This document shows positions 1 through 8,447 of a DNA stretch of 64,000 nucleotides, one piece after another. A model generated the notes under the pieces. The model was not told the DNA's origin. It did not search any database and saw only the letters and a list, made by a program, of their open reading frames with translations. Position 1 is the first letter of the stretch, and each line of letters starts with the position of its first letter. Made by a program: the position numbers and the translations under genes. Origin of the DNA: Bog-756 sp963769765 (GTDB lineage Bacteria; Actinomycetota; Acidimicrobiia; Acidimicrobiales; RAAP-2); NCBI GenBank assembly GCA_963769765.1, contig CAVYNA010000004.1, positions 496,001-560,000 of the forward strand, in the 5' to 3' direction.

Positions 1-924
1 GTACTCGCTCTGGTGCTGCTTCCGGCGGGCGATGTCGGTGAGATCGATGTTGAGCTCGCTCCCCCACCCGGACTCCTCGGTGAGCGCCCAGGGGACGAAT
101 TCGGCGAGGTGGCGATCACCGGCCGCGGGGAGCGCTCCCCAGCGATCGAGGAAGGTGAGCTGGAGGGCGTGACGGCGGACGAAGTCGAGGCGGCTGAACG
201 GCTCAGCGGCCGCCTCCCGGGCCCCCGGTGCGAGCGCGTCGAGCCCGCCGGCCTCGTCGACCATCTCGGCGAGGATCGCGAACCCGTCCTCACCGTCGAG
301 CTCGAGCGAGGTGACCACCGGGAAGTGGTTGACGCCGGCGACAATCGGATGCACGGCTTCGGCGGGCTTGCCGGTCGCGATGGCGAAGTCGAGCGCCCAG
401 TTGCCGACCTCGTGGCAGAGGCCGACCGTCTTGATCCGGCTTTCGCGACAGACCGCCCGGGTGAGGCAGGTCATCGGATTGGTGATGTTGAGCAGCCAGG
501 CGTCCGGGCACGCCTCTTCCATGTCGGCCGCGATGCCGACGAGGACGGGCACGTTTCGCAGGGCGCGGGTGATGCCCCCGGGACCGACCGTGTCACCGAC
601 CGACTGGCGGATGCCGTAGCGGGCGGGCACCTCGAGATCGACGGTCATGGAGTCGAACCCGCCCGTCGAGATGGTGACGATTACGAAGTCGGCGCCGTCG
701 AGCGCGCGCCGCTGGTCCGTCGTGGTGGTGATGGCCACCCCGGCGCCCATGACCTCGTCGAGCTTGTGGCCGAGCGCCTCCATCTTCTCGAGAGGCGCGG
801 GGTCGATGTCCTCGAGGACGATGCGCGCGCCGTGCAGTGAGGGCGTCCCGAGCAGGTCGGCGAGGAGCTCGGGCGTCCACTGGTAGCTCCCCCCGCCAAC
901 GATGACAACTGTCGGAGCGGTCAC
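1..924 (-). CDS. GH4-family glycosidase (alpha-galactosidase/alpha-glucosidase type), 3' end outside the window
   Basis: NAD+- and divalent-metal-dependent glycoside hydrolase of family GH4; about 307 residues are visible and the C-terminus lies beyond base 1. The N-terminus carries the family's dinucleotide-binding stretch IVGGGSYQWTPEL (about residues 8-20). NITNPM lies near residue 147 and GLCHEVGNW near residue 170, the latter holding the Cys-His pair expected to bind the metal, followed by GVNHF. The GTG at 924 was chosen because it directly precedes the Rossmann strand and has AGGA just upstream. It is followed on the same strand by nothing visible; the rhamnosidase lies upstream on the same strand, which suggests plant- or polysaccharide-derived oligosaccharide use. 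The exact sugar cannot be read from sequence. Confidence 0.88.
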   Translation of the reverse strand, partial: MTAPTVVIVGGGSYQWTPELLADLLGTPSLHGARIVLEDIDPAPLEKMEALGHKLDEVMGAGVAITTTTDQRRALDGADFVIVTISTGGFDSMTVDLEVPARYGIRQSVGDTVGPGGITRALRNVPVLVGIAADMEEACPDAWLLNITNPMTCLTRAVCRESRIKTVGLCHEVGNWALDFAIATGKPAEAVHPIVAGVNHFPVVTSLELDGEDGFAILAEMVDEAGGLDALAPGAREAAAEPFSRLDFVRRHALQLTFLDRWGALPAAGDRHLAEFVPWALTEESGWGSELNIDLTDIARRKQHQSEY

Positions 925-1020
925 CGTCCTGGCCGTTCCACCTGATCGCCGCTCATGGGCAGCACTCTAACCATCGGCCGACGTCCGACGCCGTGCGATC
1001 GCATGCACCACGTGGTGCAG

Positions 1021-3849
1021 TCAGCCAGCCGGTGCCGAGACGAAGGAGTAGGTCCCCGCGCCCACCACGATCCGCGCGCTGCCGGAGGTGGACGTGACCG
1101 AGTGGACTCCGGACACCCGGTGAGCGGGCACGCCTTCCTCGGTGACCGATGCACCGACGACAACTGGCAGGACCACCGTCGCAACCATGTTGGGCGGAAC
1201 GGTCGTCGTGAGGGTGAACACACCGGCGTCCCCCGCGGGGTTGCTCCACCCGACGTCGACGACCCCGCGTGGGGTCGGGACCGAGCCGCTTGCCGCCGCG
1301 AGTCCGGTCGGCGGCGGTGCGATCGCACAGGTGGCGAAGCCCGGACCGGTCGGCGCGACGCCGAGCAGCGCTCGCTGGATCTCGACTGCGACCGGCGAGC
1401 CCCAGCCGTGCGACATGCTGTCGCCGTTCACGTCCGAAGGGTTCCAGACCTCCCAGGTGAAGGTCGCCCCACGGGCCAGGATGTTCGCCCAGCCGTCGAT
1501 CGACGCGTCCGTCAGCAGCGAGACCAGCTCCGACGACCGGCCGGCCAGGGACAGCGCGCGGAGAACCTCGTTTGCCGTCTGCGGCGGGGTCTGCATCCCG
1601 AGCCCGGCAACATAGGCCGCCACCGTGTCGATCCGATCGTTCGGCACCGCGCCGTAGGCGAGGGCGCACGCGTTGGCCGTCTGCGAGGCCGCCGTGGTCT
1701 GGGCACCCGAGCCCGTGATGCCGTCGACATAGATCCCGTCCGGTCGGGTGAGATGCCGGCCGATGGCGATCCGCAGGCGCGCCGCCCGGTCGTGCTGGAC
1801 GGCCACCTCGCTTTCGGGTCGGCCGATGGCCGCGGCGAGGGCCGCCGTGCGCGCGAACACGTTCGCGCCGAGGACGTTGAGCCGGGTCACGACCGGGAAG
1901 TCGTAGTAGACGTTGGTCGCCGGCAACGAGGTCACGAGCCCGTTCTTCGACGAGACGGCGCGGGCCACATAGTCCGACAGGCGCTGGAGCGCAGGGTAGA
2001 CCGACGCGACGAGGGCGTGGTCACCGGTGTGGAGCCAGTACTGCCAGACCCACTCGGGGTAGACCTCGGTGGACTCGTTGATGTCGAGCGCGCCGAGCCC
2101 GGTCGGGTAGATCTTGTTCACTGCGCCGTTCTTCCAGTAGCGCGCCTGCGACTGCGCGAACTCGAGCAACGATTTACGCGTGAGGTTCTGCTCCCCGAGG
2201 GTGGCCATCGCGGTACACGATTCGTTGAACCCGTCGAAGAGCCACGGTCCCTTCTCGCGGGTCGGGGTGTCGAGGTACTGCTCTTGGGCGGTGTACAGCG
2301 CGGAGTGCGCCCCGAGGTCGAAGATCGCGTCGACGACGGGTTCGGACGACTGGAAGGTCGCGGGCGTCAGGTCGGGCATGGCCGAATGCCTCGTGAGCGC
2401 GACGACGTCGGCCGGCGCGAGCGGCTCCCCGGGGTTGTCGACCTGGAAGTAGCGGAACCCGAGGTAGTCGAAGGGGTGGAAGACCTCGGCGCCGCCGCGT
2501 TGGACGTAGCCGTAGCTCATGTCGGTGTGTTGGGTCCCGTGCAGCGTCGCCACCTGACCGATCACGCCGGGCAGCGCTCCGCTGTCTCCCACTTCGTCCA
2601 GCAAGTAGCCGGCCCGCATGGACACCGACCGCCCCGGGGTTCCCCGGTGGAAGGTCACGGTCGGGACCGCGGCGTAGACCTTGCCGAAGTCGGCGACCAC
2701 GGCGCCCGTCGAGAGCGTGGTGACCGAGACGGCGGGTACCGGTTCTTCGACGATGCGGGTCCGGACGGGGACGAGGCGGGTCCAGGGGCGGGTCGGGGTG
2801 CGCCCGAGGTCGACGGCCTCCTCCCATGCTGCGTCGTCGAAGCCGGGGAGCAACCACCCGACCGGCTCCGCGGACCCGTCGATCGTCTCGGTGAAGTCGA
2901 CCAGGTCGCCCTCGAGGTCACGCTGCGTCCCTGGCAACCACGGTCCCGCCAGCATCTTCCACGTCCCGTCGGTCGTCACCCGCTGGACGTGGCCGTTGCG
3001 ATCGTGGACGGAGACCTGCACGATGAGGCCCGGTGCTCCTGCCGGATGGCCTTTGGTCGCGCCCTGCCAGCTCGTGACCGCGCAGAACGCATTCACTGCG
3101 CCCGGTCGTACGAGCGCGGTGACGTCGAGGGTCTCGTAGTACTTCGAGTCCGGATAGCTGTAGGCCTGTCCCTTGCCGGCCCGCACCCCGTTCACGTAGA
3201 GCTCGTAGCACTGGTCGCCTGAGACATACGCCCGCGCCCGGTCGACCGTGGCCGCATTCAGCAGCACCTCCGTGCGCGCATAGGTGTACTGGTCGGGCGT
3301 CGGCGCTCCGTGTTCGGGTCTGCGGATCCACGACGCTCGCCAGTCCCCGGACCCGAGCGCGGTCTCGAACATCGCACGCGCCGAGCGCGGGCTCGACACA
3401 CCTGATCCGTCCCAGGTCACGACCGTCCACGCAAAGGAGGTGTCCGGCGCAAGCTTCGGTCCGCGGTAGGGCACGAACGCCTGAGCCGACGAGGCCACCC
3501 TGCCACTGTCCCAGACCACTCTGCCCGCTCCCGAGGCGGTCACCGGACCAGTCACAACGAGGCGGTAGGCGCTCTGGGTGGCGCCGCGACGCGGGTCGGT
3601 CACCGTCCAGGAGAAGAAGAGGTCGTCGGGGGCGAGCCCAAGTGGTGCAGCGAGGCCGCCGACATTCAGGTTCGCGGGTGCCTGCGGCCCTGCCGGCCCT
3701 GCCACCGAGGCCCAGGCCGTCTCGACGACCGCCGGCGGGAGGGCGGACGCGACCGCTATGCCCGCCGCACCGGCGACACCTCCGCCGAGCAGCTGTCGGC
3801 GGCTCAGCACCCGTGAGCGCGGCGATCGCTCCCCCGGTGGCTCACGCAT
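1021..3849 (-). CDS. Tat-exported alpha-L-rhamnosidase (GH78)
   Basis: Predicted secreted alpha-L-rhamnosidase of 942 residues. Residues 1 to about 48 form a twin-arginine signal (SRRQLLGGG with Arg17-Arg18, an Ala/Gly/Val hydrophobic stretch and an Ala-rich end). A beta-sandwich N-terminal part follows, including the typical FSWTVTD segment. The (alpha/alpha)6 catalytic domain contains DTPTREKGPWLFDG, matching the GH78 D-x-P-x-R-E motif that holds the general acid region. The C-terminus ends in a beta-sandwich. The frame stays open to 4557, but the Tat signal fixes the start at ATG 3849 (GTG 3858 is a possible alternative); the upstream extension has shadow-type composition and overlaps the ThuA gene. 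It would release rhamnose from glycosides outside the membrane. Confidence 0.92.
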   Translation of the reverse strand: MREPPGERSPRSRVLSRRQLLGGGVAGAAGIAVASALPPAVVETAWASVAGPAGPQAPANLNVGGLAAPLGLAPDDLFFSWTVTDPRRGATQSAYRLVVTGPVTASGAGRVVWDSGRVASSAQAFVPYRGPKLAPDTSFAWTVVTWDGSGVSSPRSARAMFETALGSGDWRASWIRRPEHGAPTPDQYTYARTEVLLNAATVDRARAYVSGDQCYELYVNGVRAGKGQAYSYPDSKYYETLDVTALVRPGAVNAFCAVTSWQGATKGHPAGAPGLIVQVSVHDRNGHVQRVTTDGTWKMLAGPWLPGTQRDLEGDLVDFTETIDGSAEPVGWLLPGFDDAAWEEAVDLGRTPTRPWTRLVPVRTRIVEEPVPAVSVTTLSTGAVVADFGKVYAAVPTVTFHRGTPGRSVSMRAGYLLDEVGDSGALPGVIGQVATLHGTQHTDMSYGYVQRGGAEVFHPFDYLGFRYFQVDNPGEPLAPADVVALTRHSAMPDLTPATFQSSEPVVDAIFDLGAHSALYTAQEQYLDTPTREKGPWLFDGFNESCTAMATLGEQNLTRKSLLEFAQSQARYWKNGAVNKIYPTGLGALDINESTEVYPEWVWQYWLHTGDHALVASVYPALQRLSDYVARAVSSKNGLVTSLPATNVYYDFPVVTRLNVLGANVFARTAALAAAIGRPESEVAVQHDRAARLRIAIGRHLTRPDGIYVDGITGSGAQTTAASQTANACALAYGAVPNDRIDTVAAYVAGLGMQTPPQTANEVLRALSLAGRSSELVSLLTDASIDGWANILARGATFTWEVWNPSDVNGDSMSHGWGSPVAVEIQRALLGVAPTGPGFATCAIAPPPTGLAAASGSVPTPRGVVDVGWSNPAGDAGVFTLTTTVPPNMVATVVLPVVVGASVTEEGVPAHRVSGVHSVTSTSGSARIVVGAGTYSFVSAPAG

Positions 3850-3915
3850 CCCGGTCACGCTAACAAGCGGGGTTTTCCCGTGCGCGGCCGACTCTGGTCG
3901 CCGTAGGATCCGCCC

Positions 3916-4596
3916 GTGGCGCCCTCGACCATGCTCTTCGTCACCCAGGTCGCGCCCTACCGTGACGGGCCGGCGGGTGTGCACGGCGTGCTCGACCAGG
4001 CGGCGACCGCGATGGCCCAACTGGCCGAGTCGACCGACCTCGTGTACTCCCGTGTCGTCGACGTGCGCGAGGTCGAGGCCGAGTCGATCTCCGCTGCCCG
4101 TGCGGTTGCGCTCTTCACCATCGGCGAGACGCCGTGGTCGGACGCGCAGCGCACAGCGCTCGTCGAGGGGGTCCGCGCCGGTCGCACCGCTCTGGTCGCC
4201 GTGCACTCGGCGTCCGACGCGTGCTACGGCTGGGACGAGTACGGCACGCTGGTCGGTGCGCGCTTCGACGGCCACCCCTGGACACAGACCTGCACCGTCG
4301 ACGTCCTCGACACCGGCCACCCGGCGACGGTGCACCTCGGTCGGACCTGGCGGTGGCACGACGAGGTCTACACCTTCCGCGATCTCCGATCCGACGCGCA
4401 CCTGCTGCTTGCGGCTCGTCCCGGCGAGCTCCAAGGATCCGATCCCGACCGGACCTACCCGCTCTCGTGGTGCTTCGCCGAGGGCTCCGGACGGGTCTTT
4501 GCGACGTCGCTCGGTCACTTCCCGCACGCCTGGGAGAGCCCGGACTACCTGCGCCACCTCGCCGGGGGCCTCGCCTGGTCGCTCGGCACGGGGTGA
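3916..4596 (+). CDS. ThuA-like glutamine-amidotransferase-fold protein
   Basis: 226-residue protein of the ThuA family (class I glutamine-amidotransferase-like fold, named after trehalose utilisation in rhizobia; biochemical role poorly defined). Recognisable parts are an N-terminal strand MLFVTQVAPYRDG, VAVHSASDACYG in the place of the nucleophile elbow, HPWTQTC, WRWHDEVYTF and a C-terminal GRVFATSLGHFPHAW, all typical of the family. Starts with GTG at 3916 only 66 bp from the divergent rhamnosidase, so both probably share a control region. Its place between glycosidases fits a sugar-catabolism role, but the substrate is unknown. Confidence 0.85.
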   Translation: MAPSTMLFVTQVAPYRDGPAGVHGVLDQAATAMAQLAESTDLVYSRVVDVREVEAESISAARAVALFTIGETPWSDAQRTALVEGVRAGRTALVAVHSASDACYGWDEYGTLVGARFDGHPWTQTCTVDVLDTGHPATVHLGRTWRWHDEVYTFRDLRSDAHLLLAARPGELQGSDPDRTYPLSWCFAEGSGRVFATSLGHFPHAWESPDYLRHLAGGLAWSLGTG

Positions 4597-4621
4597 CGCC
4601 GATCACCCTCCCGGTCCACCT

Positions 4622-4662
4622 TTGTAAGTCGGACATACATCGCTATACATCACCTGATGTAT
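4622..4662 (+). promoter_or_regulatory. orphan promoter with overlapping palindromic operator
   Basis: TTGTAA at 4622-4627 and TATACA at 4644-4649 are separated by 16 bp, a good sigma-70-like promoter reading rightward. The -10 is overlapped by the perfect inverted repeat ATACATCACCTGATGTAT (4645-4662), and a related half site ACATACATC lies at 4633-4641. It stands out as AT-rich in very GC-rich DNA. It sits between two convergent genes and points into the 3' end of the binding-protein gene. The only reading frame it could serve is a leaderless 9-codon peptide (ATG 4661 to TAG 4690). Confidence 0.5.
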
Positions 4663-4732
4663 GCCCGAAATTAAGCAATCGGAGACGTAGCTGCCGAGCC
4701 GTGCGGACCGATCGGATCGGGTTGGACCGGCC

Positions 4733-6277
4733 CTACCCGTTCGTACCGGGCAATGGCCTGAACGGTTCGACAGTCACCCAGCAGGTGCCCTGCGCCTTCC
4801 CCTGCGAGGTCAACTGACACTGTGACGAGGGCGGCACGTTGTTGTGGAGCTTCACGATCTTGTAGAGCGTCGGGCCGTAGAACTTGTCCGGGCCGAAGGT
4901 GAGGATCGGTGTGGACGTGCCCGGCAAGTCGGTGACCTTCGAGATGGCGGTCACGAACGTCCGGCGGTTGAGATCCGGGCCAGCGGCTCGGGCGGCCTGA
5001 GCGAAGAGCGTGATCGCTTCGCACCAGCTGACGACCGGTCCCTGCTCCTCGATGTAGTCGGTGGTGCCGCCGGAGGGGATCTGCGGGTACGCCTTGTGCC
5101 AGGGAATCCAGCAGTTGCGTACACCGGTGTCGTACCCGCGTGGCCCTGTGTAATTGGAAGGTGTCGTGCCACCGCCGAGCGTCTCGGTGGTCAGGCCCTC
5201 CTGACCGTCGAGGGCAGCCTCATAGGGGATCGGAATGAGTCCGAGCGCTGCGTTGATGCTCTGCTCGTAGTCGCTCAGCAACAGGCGCGGGAAGTACTGC
5301 TGCGAGGTCTCGGCCTGGAGCACCGGATAGAAGACGTTGAAGGGCATGAGCGGGATGACCGAGGTCACACCTGCGCTCCGCAGCTGCTGGATCACGAGTG
5401 GTGCTTCGGTGTTGGTGGTCGCCGACTGTGACGGGTCGGACGCGATGGTCTCGACCAACGGGTCGACGCCGACCTTGTGCAGGTCCGGCAAGAGGTACTG
5501 GTCGAGGGCGAGCTGGTCGGAGGCCCGGTCACCGGCGATGATCCCGACCTTCCGGCTCCCACCGATCAGGCCGTCACGCATCCCCCACTGGACGACCGCG
5601 GCCAGGATGGCCGCCTGGTCCGGGCCGGTCCACCAGAGATAGGGCGACCCCAGCGTCGTCCAATTGGTGACCGTCGTCCACTGACCGATGAACGGCGTGT
5701 GGCCCTCTTGCGCGATGCAGAGCTGGTTGTCACCTGTCCACGCGCCGATGCCGTCGAGGACGGCGAACGCGGCAGGTGATCCCTCGGTCCAGGTCTTGCA
5801 CAGCGCCCGCATCGCGGCCTCGCTCGTCGGGTCGAACGTCTCGATGATCGGATTGATCGTGCGCCCGTTGATCCCTCCCGCGTCGTTGAGCTGCTTGACG
5901 TAGAAGTCGATGGCCTTCGTCTGCTCGCCGAACTCCGGATCGGCGGCGAATCCTTCCTGTCCGGCGAGCGAGGAGAGGGAGACGACCGGGAAGACGACGT
6001 TGATGCTTGTCGAACTCACCCCGCGGGTCGAGGTGCTGGCACTGCCGACCGGGACGGGACCACCGCTCGGGGCGCCGGGGTTGGCGAGCCCGCTGCTGGC
6101 CGGCACGGCCCCCGACGTCGTGCTCGACGGGGCCGAAGCGATCCATCCGACGAGCCCGACCAGCACCGCGACGGTGACCACCACGGTGCGCACCTGGGTC
6201 CCCCGCGGACGGCGCACGAAGTGGCCCCACGATCGTGCCAGCCCTGCCAGCGGATTCCACCGATGCCGCTCAGCCAT
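4733..6277 (-). CDS. membrane-anchored ABC solute-binding protein, branched-chain amino acid (LivJ/Peripla_BP_6) type
   Basis: 514 residues. A basic N-terminus is followed by one hydrophobic anchor (about residues 30-49) with no lipobox, a Ser/Pro/Gly-rich linker (about 50-90), then a type I periplasmic-binding fold with INVVFPVVSLSSLAGQEGF, QTKAIDFYVKQLNDAGGINGR and VGIIAGDRASD. Such domains bind small carboxylated or amino compounds outside the membrane and hand them to ABC permeases. No LIV permease is adjacent; the full importer at 32.7-37.6 kb has its own binding protein, so this is an orphan. RBS GGAGG precedes ATG 6277. It is divergent from the exporter genes, separated by about 230 bp. 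Confidence 0.85.
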   Translation of the reverse strand: MAERHRWNPLAGLARSWGHFVRRPRGTQVRTVVVTVAVLVGLVGWIASAPSSTTSGAVPASSGLANPGAPSGGPVPVGSASTSTRGVSSTSINVVFPVVSLSSLAGQEGFAADPEFGEQTKAIDFYVKQLNDAGGINGRTINPIIETFDPTSEAAMRALCKTWTEGSPAAFAVLDGIGAWTGDNQLCIAQEGHTPFIGQWTTVTNWTTLGSPYLWWTGPDQAAILAAVVQWGMRDGLIGGSRKVGIIAGDRASDQLALDQYLLPDLHKVGVDPLVETIASDPSQSATTNTEAPLVIQQLRSAGVTSVIPLMPFNVFYPVLQAETSQQYFPRLLLSDYEQSINAALGLIPIPYEAALDGQEGLTTETLGGGTTPSNYTGPRGYDTGVRNCWIPWHKAYPQIPSGGTTDYIEEQGPVVSWCEAITLFAQAARAAGPDLNRRTFVTAISKVTDLPGTSTPILTFGPDKFYGPTLYKIVKLHNNVPPSSQCQLTSQGKAQGTCWVTVEPFRPLPGTNG

Positions 6278-6510
6278 CAGCCTCCCTCCCCGTCGTGGCG
6301 TGGCACCGTCTCTGGGCCACCGGAGCCTACTTTCCCGGCCTTCACTGCGCCGGAGCCTTCGCGGGCCCTGAGAACGCCGTACGCGCTCGCTGGTGTCGGC
6401 CGTTCCGACCGTGCTCGCCGGTTGGTTAGGTTGGGGCCGAGCGAAACAACGCCGTCACCGACCGGTCCGACCGGTCTTCGGCGGCCGTGCGATCCCAGGC
6501 AAGGAGAGCG
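6278..6510. other. divergent intergenic region
   Basis: 233 bp between the leftward binding-protein gene and the rightward ABC exporter. It contains TAGGTT at 6427-6432 on the plus strand, a plausible -10 element for the exporter that recurs in other intergenic regions of this window, and a tandem CCGACCGGT repeat around 6458-6475. No convincing gene is visible. Confidence 0.35.
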
Positions 6511-7569
6511 GTGCAGACGGAGGGAGCCCCCCACGATCGCCGGGCCGCAGGGCTCCTCGATCGCGGCGCGGCACCACTGCGAAAGGTCCCCGACGGGATG
6601 CGCGCGGTCGAGGTCGTGGACCTGGTCAAGCGGTATCCGAAGGCACCGTCCGACTCGGTGGCCGGCATCGGCTTCGAGGTCGGGCTCGGCGAGGTCTTCG
6701 GGTTCTTGGGCCCGAACGGCGCCGGCAAGACGACGACCATCGGGATCCTCACCACGAGGATCCGTCCGACACGCGGCACCGCGCGGGTCGCAGGCATCGA
6801 TGTCGTCACCGATCCGGTCGGTGCACGCAAGGTGCTCGGCGTGGTCCCCCAGCAGAACAACCTCGACCGCTCGTTGTCGGTGCGCGACAACCTGCTCTTC
6901 CACGCGAGCTACCACGGAGTACCCCGTGCGCGCCGCAATGCTCGTGCCGACGAGCTGCTCGAGCAGTTCGGGCTCGCCGATCGCCCCAACGGCCGACCCG
7001 ACGACTTCTCCGGCGGTCAGATCCAGCGGATGATGATCGCACGCGCACTCATGCACTCGCCGAGGGTGCTCTTCCTCGACGAGCCGTCGACCGGTCTCGA
7101 CCCGGCCGCCCGCCTCTTCATGTGGGAGAAGGTGGCCGAGCTCCGCGCCGGAGGGACAACTGTCGTGATCACGACCCACGACATGGACGAGGCGGCGACC
7201 CTCTCCGACCGGGTCGCGATCATCGACCATGGCAAGGTGCTCGCCCTCGACACGCCGGACGCGCTCGTCCGGAGCATGACGAGCGACCGCACGCTCGACT
7301 GCACGGTCGAGCCGGGCCCGATGGGCGACATCGACGCCACCGGGGGGGCGCTCGGACGGCTCGCGGGAGTCGGCGAGGTCGAGCGCCTCGACGATCCCAC
7401 CGTCAACGGGTGGCGCTTCCGGATCTACGTGAAAGGCGAGGCGGCCGCCTTCGTGGCGCAGGTGGCCCAAGCCGTCAACTCGGCGGGCGGGCGGCTGACC
7501 GACGTGCGCCTGGGCGAGCCCAACCTCGAGGACGTCTTCATCCACCTGACCGGACGGGCACTCCGGTGA
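6511..7569 (+). CDS. ABC transporter ATP-binding protein, DrrA-type exporter
   Basis: ATPase subunit of a two-gene ABC exporter (daunorubicin-resistance/DrrA-like class). Walker A GPNGAGKTT (about residues 67-75), Q-loop VVPQQNNLD, signature FSGGQIQRM, Walker B RVLFLDEPSTGLD and H-loop ITTHDMDEA are intact. The C-terminal ~90 residues form the usual accessory domain ending NLEDVFIHLTGR. GTG 6511 has AAGGAG at 6501-6506 and was preferred; ATG 6598 begins right at the conserved domain and is the alternative. The stop overlaps the permease start by 4 bp (GTGA), so the two are translationally coupled. The exported compound (lipid, drug or polysaccharide) is unknown. Confidence 0.92.
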   Translation: MQTEGAPHDRRAAGLLDRGAAPLRKVPDGMRAVEVVDLVKRYPKAPSDSVAGIGFEVGLGEVFGFLGPNGAGKTTTIGILTTRIRPTRGTARVAGIDVVTDPVGARKVLGVVPQQNNLDRSLSVRDNLLFHASYHGVPRARRNARADELLEQFGLADRPNGRPDDFSGGQIQRMMIARALMHSPRVLFLDEPSTGLDPAARLFMWEKVAELRAGGTTVVITTHDMDEAATLSDRVAIIDHGKVLALDTPDALVRSMTSDRTLDCTVEPGPMGDIDATGGALGRLAGVGEVERLDDPTVNGWRFRIYVKGEAAAFVAQVAQAVNSAGGRLTDVRLGEPNLEDVFIHLTGRALR

Positions 7570-8396
7570 GCGTGACCGGCCTCGAACCCTCCGCGGCACC
7601 GACCGCCTCGGTCGCCGTCCCGAGCTGGGGTCCATGGCGGACGGGGCTCGCGATCCTGCGCCGCGACCTCTTCGTCACGGGACGGGAGTTCCCGATCTTC
7701 TTGACCCAGGTCATCTTGCAGCCTCTCTTCTTGCTGTTCGTCTTCGGCAAGGTCCTCACCGAGCTCGGCTACGCACGTCCCGGCTACGAGCAGGTGCTCT
7801 TCCCCGGGCTCGTCGCGCTCGCCGCGGTATTGACCGGTCTGCAGAGCACGGCCCTCCCGCTCGTCATCGAATTCTCCTACTCGAACGAGATCGAGGACCG
7901 GCTCCTCGCACCGCTCCCCATCGGAGCCGTGGCGGTCGAGAAGGTCGTCTTCGCGGCGATGCGGGCATGCGTGGCGGCCGCCGTCATGTTTCCGGTCGGC
8001 GTGTGGATCCTCGGGTCGATCCCGTGGCAGGCATCGACCGCGGTCGCCGTCATCGTGATGACCATTCTCGGTGCCCTGCTCGGCGCTGCGATGGGACTCA
8101 TCCTCGGCACCTATGTGCCGCCGAACCGCATCAACGTGACTTTCGCCCTCGTGCTGACGCCGCTGATCTTCACCGGCTCGAGCCAGTACCCGTGGCCCTC
8201 CCTCGGCGGGATCCGCTGGTTCCAGGTGGTGTCCGCGCTCAACCCGATGACCTACGTGAGCGAGGGCCTCCGCGGGCTGATGGTGCCGTCGGTGCCGCAC
8301 ATTCAGACCTGGCTGTGCTTCGTCGCGGCGGTGGCCTACCTCGTGGTCCTCGTCGTGATCGGCATGATCGGTTTCATCCGGCGGGCGCTCGGGTGA
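7566..8396 (+). CDS. ABC-2 type transporter permease (DrrB-like)
   Basis: 276-residue integral membrane partner of the preceding ATPase. An amphipathic N-terminus (RRDLFVTGREFPIF) leads into about six hydrophobic segments, the typical ABC-2 membrane domain. The conserved EIEDRLLAPLPIGAVAVEK loop and the motif SALNPMTYVSEGLRGLM near the C-terminus are characteristic. It starts at GTG 7566 inside the ATPase stop codon (GTGA overlap), implying one operon and a stoichiometric complex in the cytoplasmic membrane. Substrate not readable. Confidence 0.92.
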   Translation: MSVTGLEPSAAPTASVAVPSWGPWRTGLAILRRDLFVTGREFPIFLTQVILQPLFLLFVFGKVLTELGYARPGYEQVLFPGLVALAAVLTGLQSTALPLVIEFSYSNEIEDRLLAPLPIGAVAVEKVVFAAMRACVAAAVMFPVGVWILGSIPWQASTAVAVIVMTILGALLGAAMGLILGTYVPPNRINVTFALVLTPLIFTGSSQYPWPSLGGIRWFQVVSALNPMTYVSEGLRGLMVPSVPHIQTWLCFVAAVAYLVVLVVIGMIGFIRRALG

Positions 8397-8447
8397 TGCA
8401 GGCGTCGCACCGTTACGCTGCTGGCCCAGGTCGACCGAGGAGGGCGG

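Noticed and set aside
955..3222. 755-codon open frame on the plus strand
   Set aside because: Antisense shadow of the GH78 rhamnosidase; Arg/Gly/Val-rich with no family features, as expected opposite GC-rich coding DNA.
3850..4557. N-terminal extension of the rhamnosidase frame
   Set aside because: Lies opposite the ThuA gene and precedes a textbook Tat signal; not part of the protein.
6598..6600. ATG 6598 as the start of the exporter ATPase
   Set aside because: It fits the conserved domain boundary, but GTG 6511 has the clearer AAGGAG; kept only as an alternative.
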